From positions 62,001 through 126,000 of the forward strand of contig NZ_KB889574.1 in the NCBI RefSeq assembly GCF_000372745.1: a stretch of 64,000 bases of DNA. The letters are read 5' to 3'. Made by a program: the position numbers and the translations under genes. Origin of the DNA: Embleya scabrispora DSM 41855 (lineage in GTDB: Bacteria; Actinomycetota; Actinomycetes; Streptomycetales; Streptomycetaceae). Positions 36,093 through 45,800 of this stretch are shown here, one piece after another (the first letter of the stretch is position 1; each line of letters starts with the position of its first letter). The notes under the pieces are model-generated. The model was not told the origin of the DNA. It ran no database searches and was given only the letters and a program-made list of their open reading frames with translations.

Positions 36093-37919
36093 CTACTCGG
36101 CGGACCAGACAGCCCTGGTCAGAGCCCCTTCCACGGTTTGCGCGTAGACGGCCGCGGCCAGCCACGCAGCGGACAAAAGGTCGTTGTCGCCCGCGCGAAG
36201 ACGCCCGAAAACATCCCGTTCGCGGCCCGCCGCGACGTGCGTGAGGCGCTCGACCAGGCCGGCTCCCGTGGCCAGGCCGACCCGGCGCAGCCGGGCGGTG
36301 TCGGCGGCGGTGGAACCGGCCAGCGCGAGCACCGGCCGACCGCCGCTGATCGCTCGCTCTACGTGACGGTGCATCAGGTACAGCGGGCCGGCCGGGAGTT
36401 CCTCGGCCGCGACGGTCGCGACGGGGATCGCGGCGGCGTCCGGGAGGTCGGCGCGGTGCAGGCGGTCCAGGCCCAGGTCGACGCGGCCCAGTCGGTCCTC
36501 GGCCAGCCGCAGTGTGGGGCCCTCGCCCGGCGGGATGCCGACCGCGAGCACCCGGATCGCCCGATCGGCGCCGGGTTCGAGGCGGCCGATCAGCCGCAAT
36601 CGCAGGCCCGGGCAGGTCGCGAGCAGACGCAGGTTGTCGCGGTAGGCGAAGGCCGGATCGGCGTGCGCGACGAGCAGGTGCACGTCCAGTCCGGCGCAGA
36701 CGGCGCGGACCCGGTCCCGGGCGCCGGGGGTCGGGCCGAGCACGGTGACGTCGAGGAAGAGCAGGTCGACGCCCGCGGGGCGGTCGTCCGTGGGCAGGTC
36801 GCGGTGGCCGACGACGCGGTCGACCTGGGTGGCCGGCGGGACGTCCCACAGGGCGCGGAGCGGCTCCTCGGTCCAGGCCGCCCCGCTCGCCCGGGCGGCG
36901 CGCACCCCCTGGCCGGCGCCGAGCCGGCCGCCCGCGGACGCGGTGGCGCCGGAGACGACCAGGCCGGCGCGGGTGAGCGCGGCCGGGTCGATGGAGGTGT
37001 CGCCGACCCGGATCGCGCGGGTCGCGGCGCCGACCGCCCGGTCGGCGCCACCGGGGGCGACGTCGCCGATGGTGCGCAGGGTGCCGGTCGGGTCGACGGT
37101 GGTGGTCACCGCGCCCGCGAAGCCCCGGGCGGTCAGCACGGGTTCGGTGAACAGCCCGTACAGCCGCAACGAGCCGGCCGGTGCGTAGGCCCGGCGGGAG
37201 GTGCCGCGCAGCCCGTCGAGGACCTGCGCCGACTCCCCCGTCGAGGTACGCAGGGCGTGTGCCACGTCGAGCAGTTCGCGCAGCGCGGCGACCAGTTCGG
37301 CGAGTCGGTACGCGGGGTCGCCGGACCGGGCGGCGCGCAGGCCGGTGGCCACCGCGACGGCGGCGGCGGACGCGCGGTGCAGCCCGGCCAGGCGCGCGGT
37401 GTGTGCGGCGCGCAGCAGGCCGGCCTGGAGGACGGCGCCGGCGGTGTCGACGCCGGCGTCCACGATGGCGGCGCCGGCGGTCCACAACGCGTCGGCGGCG
37501 GCGCGTTCGGCGGCGGTGGGTTCGGTGGCTCCGGCTTGTCCCGCGGTTGTGCCGGGGTCGGGGGTCTCGGTGGAAGTGTCCGGGGTGTCGGGGGCGTTCG
37601 AGGTATCCGGTGCGGGTTCGGGTGCGCCGTCGGCGACCGGGGCCGAGGCGGCGGCTGCGGCGCGGTGTACGCAGGCCGGTGCGAGCAGGCACGAGCAGCG
37701 CAGGTCTTCGACGCGGGTGACCGATCCGGTCGGGATGGACAGGGTCAGTTCGGCGTCCTCGCCGACGGTGATCCGTACGGTGTCGCCGTCGCGTGCGATC
37801 GGGCACGCGGCGAGTTTGGCGATCGCCGCGTCCAGGCGTTTGCGCAGGCGCGGGGTGAGCGCCTCGATGATGTCGGCGGTGACGTCCGGCGCGACGGGTG
37901 GCAGGCCCTGCGTGCTCAT
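36093..37919 (-). CDS. SWIM zinc-finger protein (YehQ-like)
   Basis: This 608-residue protein has a SWIM-type motif C75-x-C77...C83-x-H85 in EDLRCSCLLAPACVH, within an N-terminal domain that starts around residue 20. An Ala/Pro/Thr-rich linker follows, then a long alpha/beta region of unknown fold. SWIM fingers usually bind nucleic acid or protein. The ATG at 37919 overlaps the VWA gene stop by four bases. It is the last gene of the MoxR/VWA operon and corresponds to E. coli YehQ by motif and position (from memory). Function is unknown. Confidence 0.88.
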   Translation of the reverse strand: MSTQGLPPVAPDVTADIIEALTPRLRKRLDAAIAKLAACPIARDGDTVRITVGEDAELTLSIPTGSVTRVEDLRCSCLLAPACVHRAAAAASAPVADGAPEPAPDTSNAPDTPDTSTETPDPGTTAGQAGATEPTAAERAAADALWTAGAAIVDAGVDTAGAVLQAGLLRAAHTARLAGLHRASAAAVAVATGLRAARSGDPAYRLAELVAALRELLDVAHALRTSTGESAQVLDGLRGTSRRAYAPAGSLRLYGLFTEPVLTARGFAGAVTTTVDPTGTLRTIGDVAPGGADRAVGAATRAIRVGDTSIDPAALTRAGLVVSGATASAGGRLGAGQGVRAARASGAAWTEEPLRALWDVPPATQVDRVVGHRDLPTDDRPAGVDLLFLDVTVLGPTPGARDRVRAVCAGLDVHLLVAHADPAFAYRDNLRLLATCPGLRLRLIGRLEPGADRAIRVLAVGIPPGEGPTLRLAEDRLGRVDLGLDRLHRADLPDAAAIPVATVAAEELPAGPLYLMHRHVERAISGGRPVLALAGSTAADTARLRRVGLATGAGLVERLTHVAAGRERDVFGRLRAGDNDLLSAAWLAAAVYAQTVEGALTRAVWSAE

Positions 37920-40900
37920 CGGACCTTCTCTCCGACCCAGCGGGCCAGTTCGGTGGGGCTCAGGGCGGCGACCGGCATGCCGGCGGCGACGAGGCTGCCG
38001 GCGACGGCGGCGGAGTAGCGCGGGCGGCCCGCGTCGTCCAGGCTCGCGCAGCCCAGGACGTGGCAGCCGGAGGAGGCCAGCGTGCGTACCTCGGAGAGCA
38101 GGCCGCCCAGGGGGTAGCCCTCCTCGAAGTCGCTGATCACGGTGATCAGCGTGCGCGAGGGCACGGTGACCAGTTCGCGGGCGGCACGCAGCCCGGCGGC
38201 GATGTGCGTGCCGCCGCCGACCTTGACCTCCAGAAGCAGGCCGAGCGGGTCGTGCACGTGCTCGGTGAGGTCGATCACCTCGGTGGAGAAGGCCAGGAAG
38301 TGGGTGCTCAGCGAAGGGACTCCGGCCAGGATCGATGCGGTGAGCGCGGACCAGATGGTCGACGCCTCCATCGAGCCGGACACGTCCACGACCAGGATCA
38401 GTCGCCAATCGTTGCTGCGGCTGGACCGGGTACGGAAGATCGGCCGCTCCGGGACCACGACCACGGTGCCCTCCGCGGTCCGGCGGGCGGTGGTGAGGTT
38501 GGCGCGCAGGGTGCGCGGCAGGTCGAGCGCGCCGCCGGGGCGGCGGGTGGGGCGTGGGGTGGTGATGCCGGTGAGCGCGGGCCGCAGCCGGGTGGCGAGT
38601 TCGCGGCTGAGTTCGGCGACGATCCGGGCGATCAGCGGGCGCAGCAGCGCGAGTTTGGCCTCGGGGAGGCCGCCGGCGTGGGCCAGTACGGTCTTGAGCA
38701 GGTCCACCGAGGGACGGGCCGCGGCGGGGTCGAGGTGGGTGAGGACGTCGGTACGGCCGGCTGCCGCGGCGGCGGCCAGGACCTCCTCGCGGATGTCGGA
38801 GCCGAAGAGGGCGATCAGGTCCTCGGACCATTCCCGGACGCCGGGGTAAGGGGCCTCCCGGCCGCCGCCGTTGCCGTCGCCGAGGTCGCCGCGGGAGCCT
38901 TCGCCGCGGCCGGTGCCGTAGAGCTCGTCGAGCGCGGTGGCCATTTTGCGGGCGTTGCCCTGGAGGTGGTCGGAGCGGCGGCCGAGGATCAGCTTCCAGC
39001 GGTGGGTGGTTGGGAGGTCGTGAGTGGGGAGTGCGGCCGCGGTCGCGGTCGCGGTTTGCTCGGGTGGGATTTGTGCCCGCCCGACCACCCGTTCCGTGGG
39101 GTTCGGAGGCTGCGGGATTTCCGCGTCGGGCGAGGCGATGGGGCCGCACGGCCTGCCGAGGGGGGTGATGTCCGTGGCGGAGGTGGCTTCCGCGACGGGC
39201 TCGGTTCCCTGGGCGGGTTCGGCTTCCGGGTCGGGCGCGGTTTTGGTGCCGGCGGCGGTCGGGTCGGGCGGGGGCAGGAGGCCGCGGTGGGTGAGGGCTT
39301 CTCGGGCGGTCAGGTCGGCGGTGGTCCAGCGGGCCAGGTCGATCGGGTCGGCGTCGGTGTCCACCCGGTCGCCCAGGTGGTCGGCCACCGCGTCGAGGAC
39401 GCGGTCGCGGGCAGCGGGGCTGAGGGTGTCGAAGCCGCCGCGCAGGGCCGGCAGCCGGTCCAGGAACGGGCGGTCGGCGAGGGTGTCGACGCGGTTCAGC
39501 AGCGCCGCCAGGACCGGGCCGCCGGTCTGCAGGAGCGGGCCGGCCGCGGTGAGCAGTCCGGTGAGCCGGCGGGTCAGGTCGGCCCGGGCGGGCGGGGTGG
39601 TCGCGGTGTCGATCCACGAGCCGATCCGGTCGCCGAGGCCGGCCGCGTCCTCGTGGCCGAGCAGGACCCGGACCGCACCGGCTGCGGCGGACATCAGCGG
39701 CGAGCCGTCGGCGGCCAGCCGGGCCAATCCCGTGTTCAGCCGGATCCCGCCGAACATGTCGGCGCGCTCCGCCAGATCGGCCAGGGCGCGGGCGTCGGCC
39801 GGGTCGTCGGATCCGGTCAGGCCGTCGAGGTGGCGAACGGCCGCGGTGAGCAGGGTCTGGGTGACGTCCTCGCCGGCGCCGGGAGACGTGGCCGACTTCG
39901 GGTCGAGGGCCGCCGTGGGGGCGGCCGGGTCGGTGGCGGCCGGGTCGGTGGCGGAACGTGCGTCCGACTTCGGGTCGAGGGCCGGTGTGGTGCCGGCCGA
40001 GGCGGGGGCGGCCGCCTGCGGGGTGGTCGGGCCGGGTGTGGTCCCGGGGGCGATGCCCAGGTGGCCCGCGTGGATGCGGTCGGTCAGGGTCAGTGCGGTG
40101 AGCAGGTTCGGGAGGGTGGCGATGGTCGGCAAGGTGGTGCCGGTCTCGGCCATCCTGGTGGCGGTGAGTTCGGTCAGGCCGCACGCCGCGGCGCGTTCCA
40201 GGCCGGTGAGGATCTGTTCCGCGGTGGGGCCGCCCTCGTCGAGTTCGGCTCGGTGCTGCGCGCGCAGGGTGCCCTCGGCGGCCTGTTCCGGGGTCACCCC
40301 CCGGGTACCGGCCGCGTCCGACAGGGCCGCCACGGACGGGGTCCAGCGCACCCGCCAGCGAGTGGTGACCGCGTCCGCGCCGCCCGCGCCGACCACCGCG
40401 ACTGGTTCGGCGTACGGGATCCGACAGGTGGTCAGTTGTTGCAGGAGCAGTTCGCGGCGCCGGTCCAGGTCGCTGCGCAGCGGGTCCAGGCGCAGATCGC
40501 GCTCGGCCGGGTCGGCGGGGCCGGGCAGGCCGAGTTCGGCGATCCGGCGCTCCACCTCGGGGCCCAGGCCGCTGCGTGGTGCGGCCGGTGCGGGGCGGCC
40601 CGCTCGCTTGCCGACCAGGACACGTTCGAGCGCGCGGGCCACCGATCGGCCCCGGCCCAGCGGCTCGCCGTGGGTGAGCACGGTCTGTACCGCTTCGAGC
40701 AGTTCGCCGCGGCCCGCGGCGGGCAGTCCGCGCAGGTTGGCCAGGTCGCCCGCGAGCCGGACGATCTCGCGGGCGTCGGCCGGTCCGCTGGGATGGCCCT
40801 GGCCGCGCAGGTCGGTGCAGATCCGCACGGCCGCGGCGATCAGCGCCTCGTGCAGCGCGGCCGGGTCGCCGCCGGATTCCAGGACGCACTGCTGCCACTC

Positions 40901-41734
40901 GGGGTCGCGGATGCCGGCCGGATAGCCGGAGCGCGCGTCCAGGAGCGGGTAGGTGTACGGGATCAGCGACATCGTGACGTCGGCGATCTCGGCGGCCGGT
41001 GCGGTGGTGTCCTGGTCGAGCAGGGCCGGCGCGTGGAATGCGCCGAGCACGACCGCGGCGCGCGCACCGTCGGCGGTCGCCTCGTGCAGCGTGGCGCGCA
41101 TCCACGCCTCGCGGCGCAGGTCGACCGGGTCCACGGTGCCCGCGTCGCGGCGCAGGGCCCAGCCGACGGTGAGCGCGGCCCGGCGGATCGCCTCGGCGGC
41201 GGAGCCGGGTGCGGTGGCCTCGACCAGCCGGTCCCACAGGTCGTCGCCGGGCCGGCCGGTGAGCCGGTCGCGCAACGCGGCGTGCAGCCCGCCCACGCCG
41301 GCCACCGCGTCCTTCCCGTCGCCGTCGGTGTCCCCCTCGGCCGCGCGGTCGCTGCGATCCCATCCGGGGTGGCCCAGCGGCAGGTCGCACGGGATCGCCG
41401 GGACGCCGTTTCGCGCGGCCCAGCGCAGTGCGGCCAACTCCGGCGAGAAGTCGGCGAACGGGTAGAAGCCGAGCCCGCCCGGACCGGTGCCGGCCAGGGC
41501 GATCGGCGCGCGGGTGTCCTCGTGTGCGAGCCATTGCAGCCAGGGCGCGGCCTCGTGCGGCAGTTCGACGAGGAGCACGTCGGGGCGGGCCGCGTCCAGC
41601 AGGGTCGGAACCGCGGCGGCGAGCGATGGGGCGTGGTGGCGCACGCCGATCAGGTACGGCTGCCGGGACGCGGCCAGGCGCGCGGCGGCCGGACGGGCCT
41701 CGTCGATGGGCCCGTCCGTACGTATGGTCGACAC
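37916..41734 (-). CDS. DUF5682-VWA fusion protein (YehM+YehP-like)
   Basis: This 1272-residue protein is one uninterrupted frame. The N-terminal DUF5682-type domain includes YLIGVRHHAPSLAAAVPTLL (about residues 27-46) and VVLGAFHAPALL (about 226-237), resembling the ChaN/TIKI-like hydrolase superfamily. The middle is a long helical Ala/Thr/Asp-rich region. The C-terminus is a von Willebrand A domain with the MIDAS motif VVDVSGSMEAS near residue 1115, plus GGGTHIAAGL and VISDFEEG. In E. coli the two halves are separate YehM and YehP. It starts at GTG 41734, 4 nt after the MoxR stop. A MoxR-VWA pair usually acts as a chaperone or metal-insertion machine. Confidence 0.9.
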   Translation of the reverse strand: MSTIRTDGPIDEARPAAARLAASRQPYLIGVRHHAPSLAAAVPTLLDAARPDVLLVELPHEAAPWLQWLAHEDTRAPIALAGTGPGGLGFYPFADFSPELAALRWAARNGVPAIPCDLPLGHPGWDRSDRAAEGDTDGDGKDAVAGVGGLHAALRDRLTGRPGDDLWDRLVEATAPGSAAEAIRRAALTVGWALRRDAGTVDPVDLRREAWMRATLHEATADGARAAVVLGAFHAPALLDQDTTAPAAEIADVTMSLIPYTYPLLDARSGYPAGIRDPEWQQCVLESGGDPAALHEALIAAAVRICTDLRGQGHPSGPADAREIVRLAGDLANLRGLPAAGRGELLEAVQTVLTHGEPLGRGRSVARALERVLVGKRAGRPAPAAPRSGLGPEVERRIAELGLPGPADPAERDLRLDPLRSDLDRRRELLLQQLTTCRIPYAEPVAVVGAGGADAVTTRWRVRWTPSVAALSDAAGTRGVTPEQAAEGTLRAQHRAELDEGGPTAEQILTGLERAAACGLTELTATRMAETGTTLPTIATLPNLLTALTLTDRIHAGHLGIAPGTTPGPTTPQAAAPASAGTTPALDPKSDARSATDPAATDPAAPTAALDPKSATSPGAGEDVTQTLLTAAVRHLDGLTGSDDPADARALADLAERADMFGGIRLNTGLARLAADGSPLMSAAAGAVRVLLGHEDAAGLGDRIGSWIDTATTPPARADLTRRLTGLLTAAGPLLQTGGPVLAALLNRVDTLADRPFLDRLPALRGGFDTLSPAARDRVLDAVADHLGDRVDTDADPIDLARWTTADLTAREALTHRGLLPPPDPTAAGTKTAPDPEAEPAQGTEPVAEATSATDITPLGRPCGPIASPDAEIPQPPNPTERVVGRAQIPPEQTATATAAALPTHDLPTTHRWKLILGRRSDHLQGNARKMATALDELYGTGRGEGSRGDLGDGNGGGREAPYPGVREWSEDLIALFGSDIREEVLAAAAAAGRTDVLTHLDPAAARPSVDLLKTVLAHAGGLPEAKLALLRPLIARIVAELSRELATRLRPALTGITTPRPTRRPGGALDLPRTLRANLTTARRTAEGTVVVVPERPIFRTRSSRSNDWRLILVVDVSGSMEASTIWSALTASILAGVPSLSTHFLAFSTEVIDLTEHVHDPLGLLLEVKVGGGTHIAAGLRAARELVTVPSRTLITVISDFEEGYPLGGLLSEVRTLASSGCHVLGCASLDDAGRPRYSAAVAGSLVAAGMPVAALSPTELARWVGEKVR

Positions 41735-41738
41735 CTCG

Positions 41739-42899
41739 TCAGCCCTCCAGGACTCCGCGCAGGTCCCACAGGGTGCGCCAGGTGGCCGAGCCGTGTTCCG
41801 CCCGGCGGCGTACCGCCGCGTCCCAGTAGGACAGGAGCCGGGCGGCGTCGGCCGGGTCGTCCTTCTTCGCGACGCCGAGCAGGTGTCCCGGCAGCAGGCT
41901 CAGCACGTCCCGGTCGCCCGGGAAGTAGGCCGCGGCCAGCGCGAGCGAGGAGGCCACCGAGACCGCCTCGGCGGTGCTCAGCACGGTGGAGGGGCGCTCG
42001 ATCTCCCAGCCCTCGGCCGAGCGGCCGGTGCGCAGGTCGCGGAACGCGGTGACCAGCACCTCCAGGACCGTGTCGTCGACGGCATAGGCGGTCCCGGTGC
42101 GTTCCACCGCGGCCCTGGCCTGACGGCGGACCAGCGCGATCTCCGCGTCGTGGTCGCCGATCGGGCCGACGGTCTCGAAGTTGAACCGGCGCTTGAGTGC
42201 GGCGGACATCTCCGAGACGCCCCGGTCGCGCAGGTTCGCGGTGGCGATCAGGGTGAAGCCGGGCACGGCGTGCACCTGTGCGTCGGTGCCGCCCGCCAGT
42301 TCCGGAACGGCGATCCGGCGCTCGGACAGCAGCGAGACCAGCGCGTCCTGCACCTCGGGCAGGCAGCGGGTGACCTCTTCGATCCGGGCCACCGCGCCGG
42401 TGGTCATCGCGGTGAGCACCGGCGAGGGCACCAAGGCGCCCCGGCTGGGGCCCTGGGCGAGCAGCAGTGCGTAGTTCCAGCCGTACTTGAGCTGGTCCTC
42501 GGTGGTGCCGGCGGTGCCCTGCACGGTGAGCCCGCTGGTGCCGCACACGGCGGCGGCCAGCAGTTCGGACAACATCGACTTGGCGGTGCCGGGTTCGCCG
42601 ACCAGGAGCAGGCCGCGTTCGCCGGCGAGGGTGACCACGCAGCGTTCGACCAGGGCACGTTCGCCGACGAACTTGGCGCCGATGGTCAGCGTGCGCGGCA
42701 GGCCGTCGACCGGTTCGGGCAGCTTGAGTTCGTCACCGCTGCCCATCACGAAGGTGACCACCGCGCGCGGGGTCAGCCGCCAGGCCGGCGGCCGCGGGCC
42801 GCGGTCGTAGGCGGCCAGGAAGGCGAGTTCCCGCGCGTACAGGTCCTCGGGGGGTTGTACCTGGCGCGCGCTCGCGGCGGGTTCGGTTGCGGTTGCCAT
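41739..42899 (-). CDS. MoxR-type AAA+ ATPase (YehL-like)
   Basis: This 386-residue protein has Walker A GEPGTAKSMLSELL at about residues 101-114, Walker B-like VARIEEVTRCL near 170-180 and sensor 1 TLIATANLRDRGVSEMS near 216-232, with a basic arginine-finger stretch KRRFNFE. MoxR ATPases pair with VWA proteins to remodel or activate client proteins. Its ATG shares a base with the stop of the giant upstream gene (TGATG), so it is translationally coupled, and it is followed directly by the DUF5682-VWA gene. Confidence 0.95.
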   Translation of the reverse strand: MATATEPAASARQVQPPEDLYARELAFLAAYDRGPRPPAWRLTPRAVVTFVMGSGDELKLPEPVDGLPRTLTIGAKFVGERALVERCVVTLAGERGLLLVGEPGTAKSMLSELLAAAVCGTSGLTVQGTAGTTEDQLKYGWNYALLLAQGPSRGALVPSPVLTAMTTGAVARIEEVTRCLPEVQDALVSLLSERRIAVPELAGGTDAQVHAVPGFTLIATANLRDRGVSEMSAALKRRFNFETVGPIGDHDAEIALVRRQARAAVERTGTAYAVDDTVLEVLVTAFRDLRTGRSAEGWEIERPSTVLSTAEAVSVASSLALAAAYFPGDRDVLSLLPGHLLGVAKKDDPADAARLLSYWDAAVRRRAEHGSATWRTLWDLRGVLEG

Positions 42900-45800
42900 C
42901 AGCGGCGGCCCTTCCGGGGGGTGCGGGTGACGAGTTGTTCGAAGCCTGGCGCATCGCCGTCCAGGACGCGTTGCCAGGCTCGGCGGAAGAGTTCGGGTAC
43001 CGGGCAGTCGGGCACGATCGCGGAGTGCTCGGGCTGCGCGTACAGCCCTTCCTTCCAGGTCTCCAGGGGCAGCGCCGGGTTCTTCAGCGCGCTCCAGCCG
43101 CCGGGCAGGAACAGCGTGCGACCGGCGCGCGAGCGCTTGGCCTCGACGACCAAGTCGGTGCCCGCGAGTTCGGTGCGGGCCTTCTTCAGCCGTGCGGGCT
43201 TCCAGCCGGTCCAGCGGGCGACCTGACGGTCCGTGGGGTCCGGCAGGGCGAGCAACTGGAGGTAGAGAACCGCCGCGTCCTCGCCGATGCCGTGCGCCTT
43301 GGCCACCTCGGCGACCAGGTCGGGCACCGCGTACGCCGGGTCCTGCTGGATGCCGGGCGGGCCGTCGGCGCGCAGGAGTTCCTCGAAGGCCGGGTCCAGG
43401 ATCCGGCGGAAGGACTTCAGGTGGGTCGAGTTCGCGGCGCCGCGGAGCGCGATCAGCCGGTCGAACCACGGGTCGTCGGCGCCGGTGAAGCCGGCGGGCC
43501 GGACCTCGGCGAACTCGCTCTCGCCGTACCAGGGCCGGAGCCAGAAGCGGTCCTCGATCCGCAGCACGCCGTCCGGGTCCGCGCCGCCGGTGGCGGGCAG
43601 TCCGACCGCCTCGCGCAGTCGGGTGGCGGTGGAGCCGCTCTCCGAGTACTCGATGTCCAGGTCGAACACCAGGCCCGGATCGGCCAGCCGGGTGCGCAGC
43701 AGGCCGAGCACGTGCGGCAGATGTGCGCGCAGCGGGTCGCCGTAGGGCAGTCGGTAGGCGAGCCACGCGAGCGCGGACACGGTGACGTGCAGGACGTTGC
43801 CGCTGGGCACCGCCTCGGCGTCGGAGGCGCGCAGCCGGCCGTCCTTCTTGTCCATCGTGTGGGTGGAGGTGCCGGTGATCCACTTGCGCGATTCCGGCGT
43901 GAGCACGTTCTCGAACGCGGCGGAGGAGATGCCCCGGGCGTCCGCCGCGACCTCCTCGGGCAACCGCAGCACCCGGCCGAACGCGGCGTCCCACGCCCGG
44001 CAGCCGGCCGCGAGGTCGTGACCCGTCGTCCACAGGCCGGGGACATCCTCGGCTCGCTCGGGAATCAGCGCGCCCAGGACGCCGGCCCGCGCGGTGCCGT
44101 CGAGCCGGTCCAACTGCTCGCGGGCGTTGCTCGCCTCCGCGGCCTTGAGCCCGAGTACGGCCCGCTGGTCCTTGTCCAAATCGCCCGCGATCAGGCCGGC
44201 CAGCAGCACGCTCGCCTCGGCGCGGCCCAGGCCGGTGCCCTCGACCAGGGTCGGCACCGCCTCCGGCCGCCACGGGACGGGTCCGTTCGCGCGGACCCCG
44301 TGCACCACGGCGGCGACCCGCTCGGGGGACATCGGTTCGACGTAGCGGTGTTCCTCGTGCGTGGTGAAGCCGTCGATCGCCTCGAACCGTCCCGAGGGGT
44401 CGTGGTCGAGCGCGATCCAGTGGTCCCTGTCGCCGTAGTGGTACTTGCTGTCCAGGATGAACACCGTACGGTCGCCGCGCCGCATGGTCCGGCCCTGGCG
44501 CTTGCGGTCCTTGCCCTTCTTGGCGCTCGGCTCGCACAGGACGACCTTGCGCAGTGTCCCGGCGGGCCTGCCCAGCGGCCCGGCGGCGAGCGCCTCCAGC
44601 GCCACCAGCAGTGACGCGCGGTGCTCCTCGGAGGTGAACGGGGACAGTGCGCGGGCGAGCATCGCGGCCCGGTGGTCGAGCAGTTCGTGCCAGGAGAGGT
44701 GTGATGCGGCGAGCCGATCGGGCTCGGTGGTCCACTCGGCCGGGCCGTCGGTACGGGCCAGGGCCGCGGCCACCGCGGTGATGTGGTTCACCGTGTTCCA
44801 CGTGGCCGTGCCCGTACCGTAGTAGCTGTATCGGCTGGTGCCCGCGATCCCGGCGAGCGCCCCGTTCAGTTCGGCGTCCTGGCCGTGGGCGGGGCCGGTG
44901 GGCACCACGCGGGCCTTCTGCTCCTTGACGGTGACCGTGCCGAAGTCGCGCAGGCGCCGCACCATTCGGGCGGTGTCCCGGGCCAGCCCGGCAACGCAGC
45001 GCACCAGGCCGGCGTGGCCCAGTTCGGGCAGCAGCCGGCGCACCGGGTCGATCCGCAGCGTGTCCGGGCGGACCGCCTTGTCGGAGGACTTCTTGGCGAT
45101 CGTGTACTCGGCCATCGCGCGCTCGTGGTCCGCGTGCACCTCGGTGACCAGTTCGGCGGCCCGCTCGTGGGTGATCGCGCGCAGCGCCAACGAGCCGGCC
45201 TCGTCGCGCGGTCGCAGTGCGTGCCAGAACGCGAGCGGCGGGACGATCCGGCTGCCCAGGGCCAGATCGACGCCGCCCTTGTCGCCCACGCAGTGGCCCA
45301 GCAGCACGTCGCCGGCCCACAGCGACACGTTGCCGTTCTCCAACACGGCGGTGGGAGCCGCGCCGCCGGGCAAACGCAGTGCGCCGATCGGCACCTCCAG
45401 CGGCATCCGGTCCCAGTGTCGCCGGGTGCGCACGGGAGCACTCACGGTGTGCCCGGCCACCGAACCCGCGGTGATCGTGTCGCCGTCGATCCGGACCCAG
45501 CGGCCCAGCAGCTTGCCGTCGGTGCCGAACGGGCTCTGCTCCAGGCCGGGCAGCAGCGGCAGCAGCTCGCACCGGTCGGGTACGAGCGCGCCGCCGTCGG
45601 CGACTGCGGCGGCGAACGGAGCGGGCAGCGAGGCCCGGCCGTGAATCCCGGTGGCCGGGTCGTACTCGGTCCACTTGCGGTCGCTGCGGTCGGAGTCGAG
45701 CGACCAGTGCGTGGTGCCGTCGGTGAGCACGCCCCGGCGCGGCGGCAGCTTGGTGTCGCCGGCGTACAGCGGACGACCGCCGGTGGTGCGGCCGCCGTCG

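Noticed and set aside
36093-41534. Minus-strand frame of 1813 codons covering the SWIM gene and most of the VWA gene
   Set aside because: The N-terminal part is an out-of-phase Arg/Pro-rich translation of the DUF5682-VWA gene; only the last 608 codons from ATG 37919 are real.
37898-42052. A 1384-codon plus-strand frame rich in Gly/Ala/Val/Arg
   Set aside because: It lies antisense to the SWIM, DUF5682-VWA and MoxR genes, which have motifs; the frame has none.
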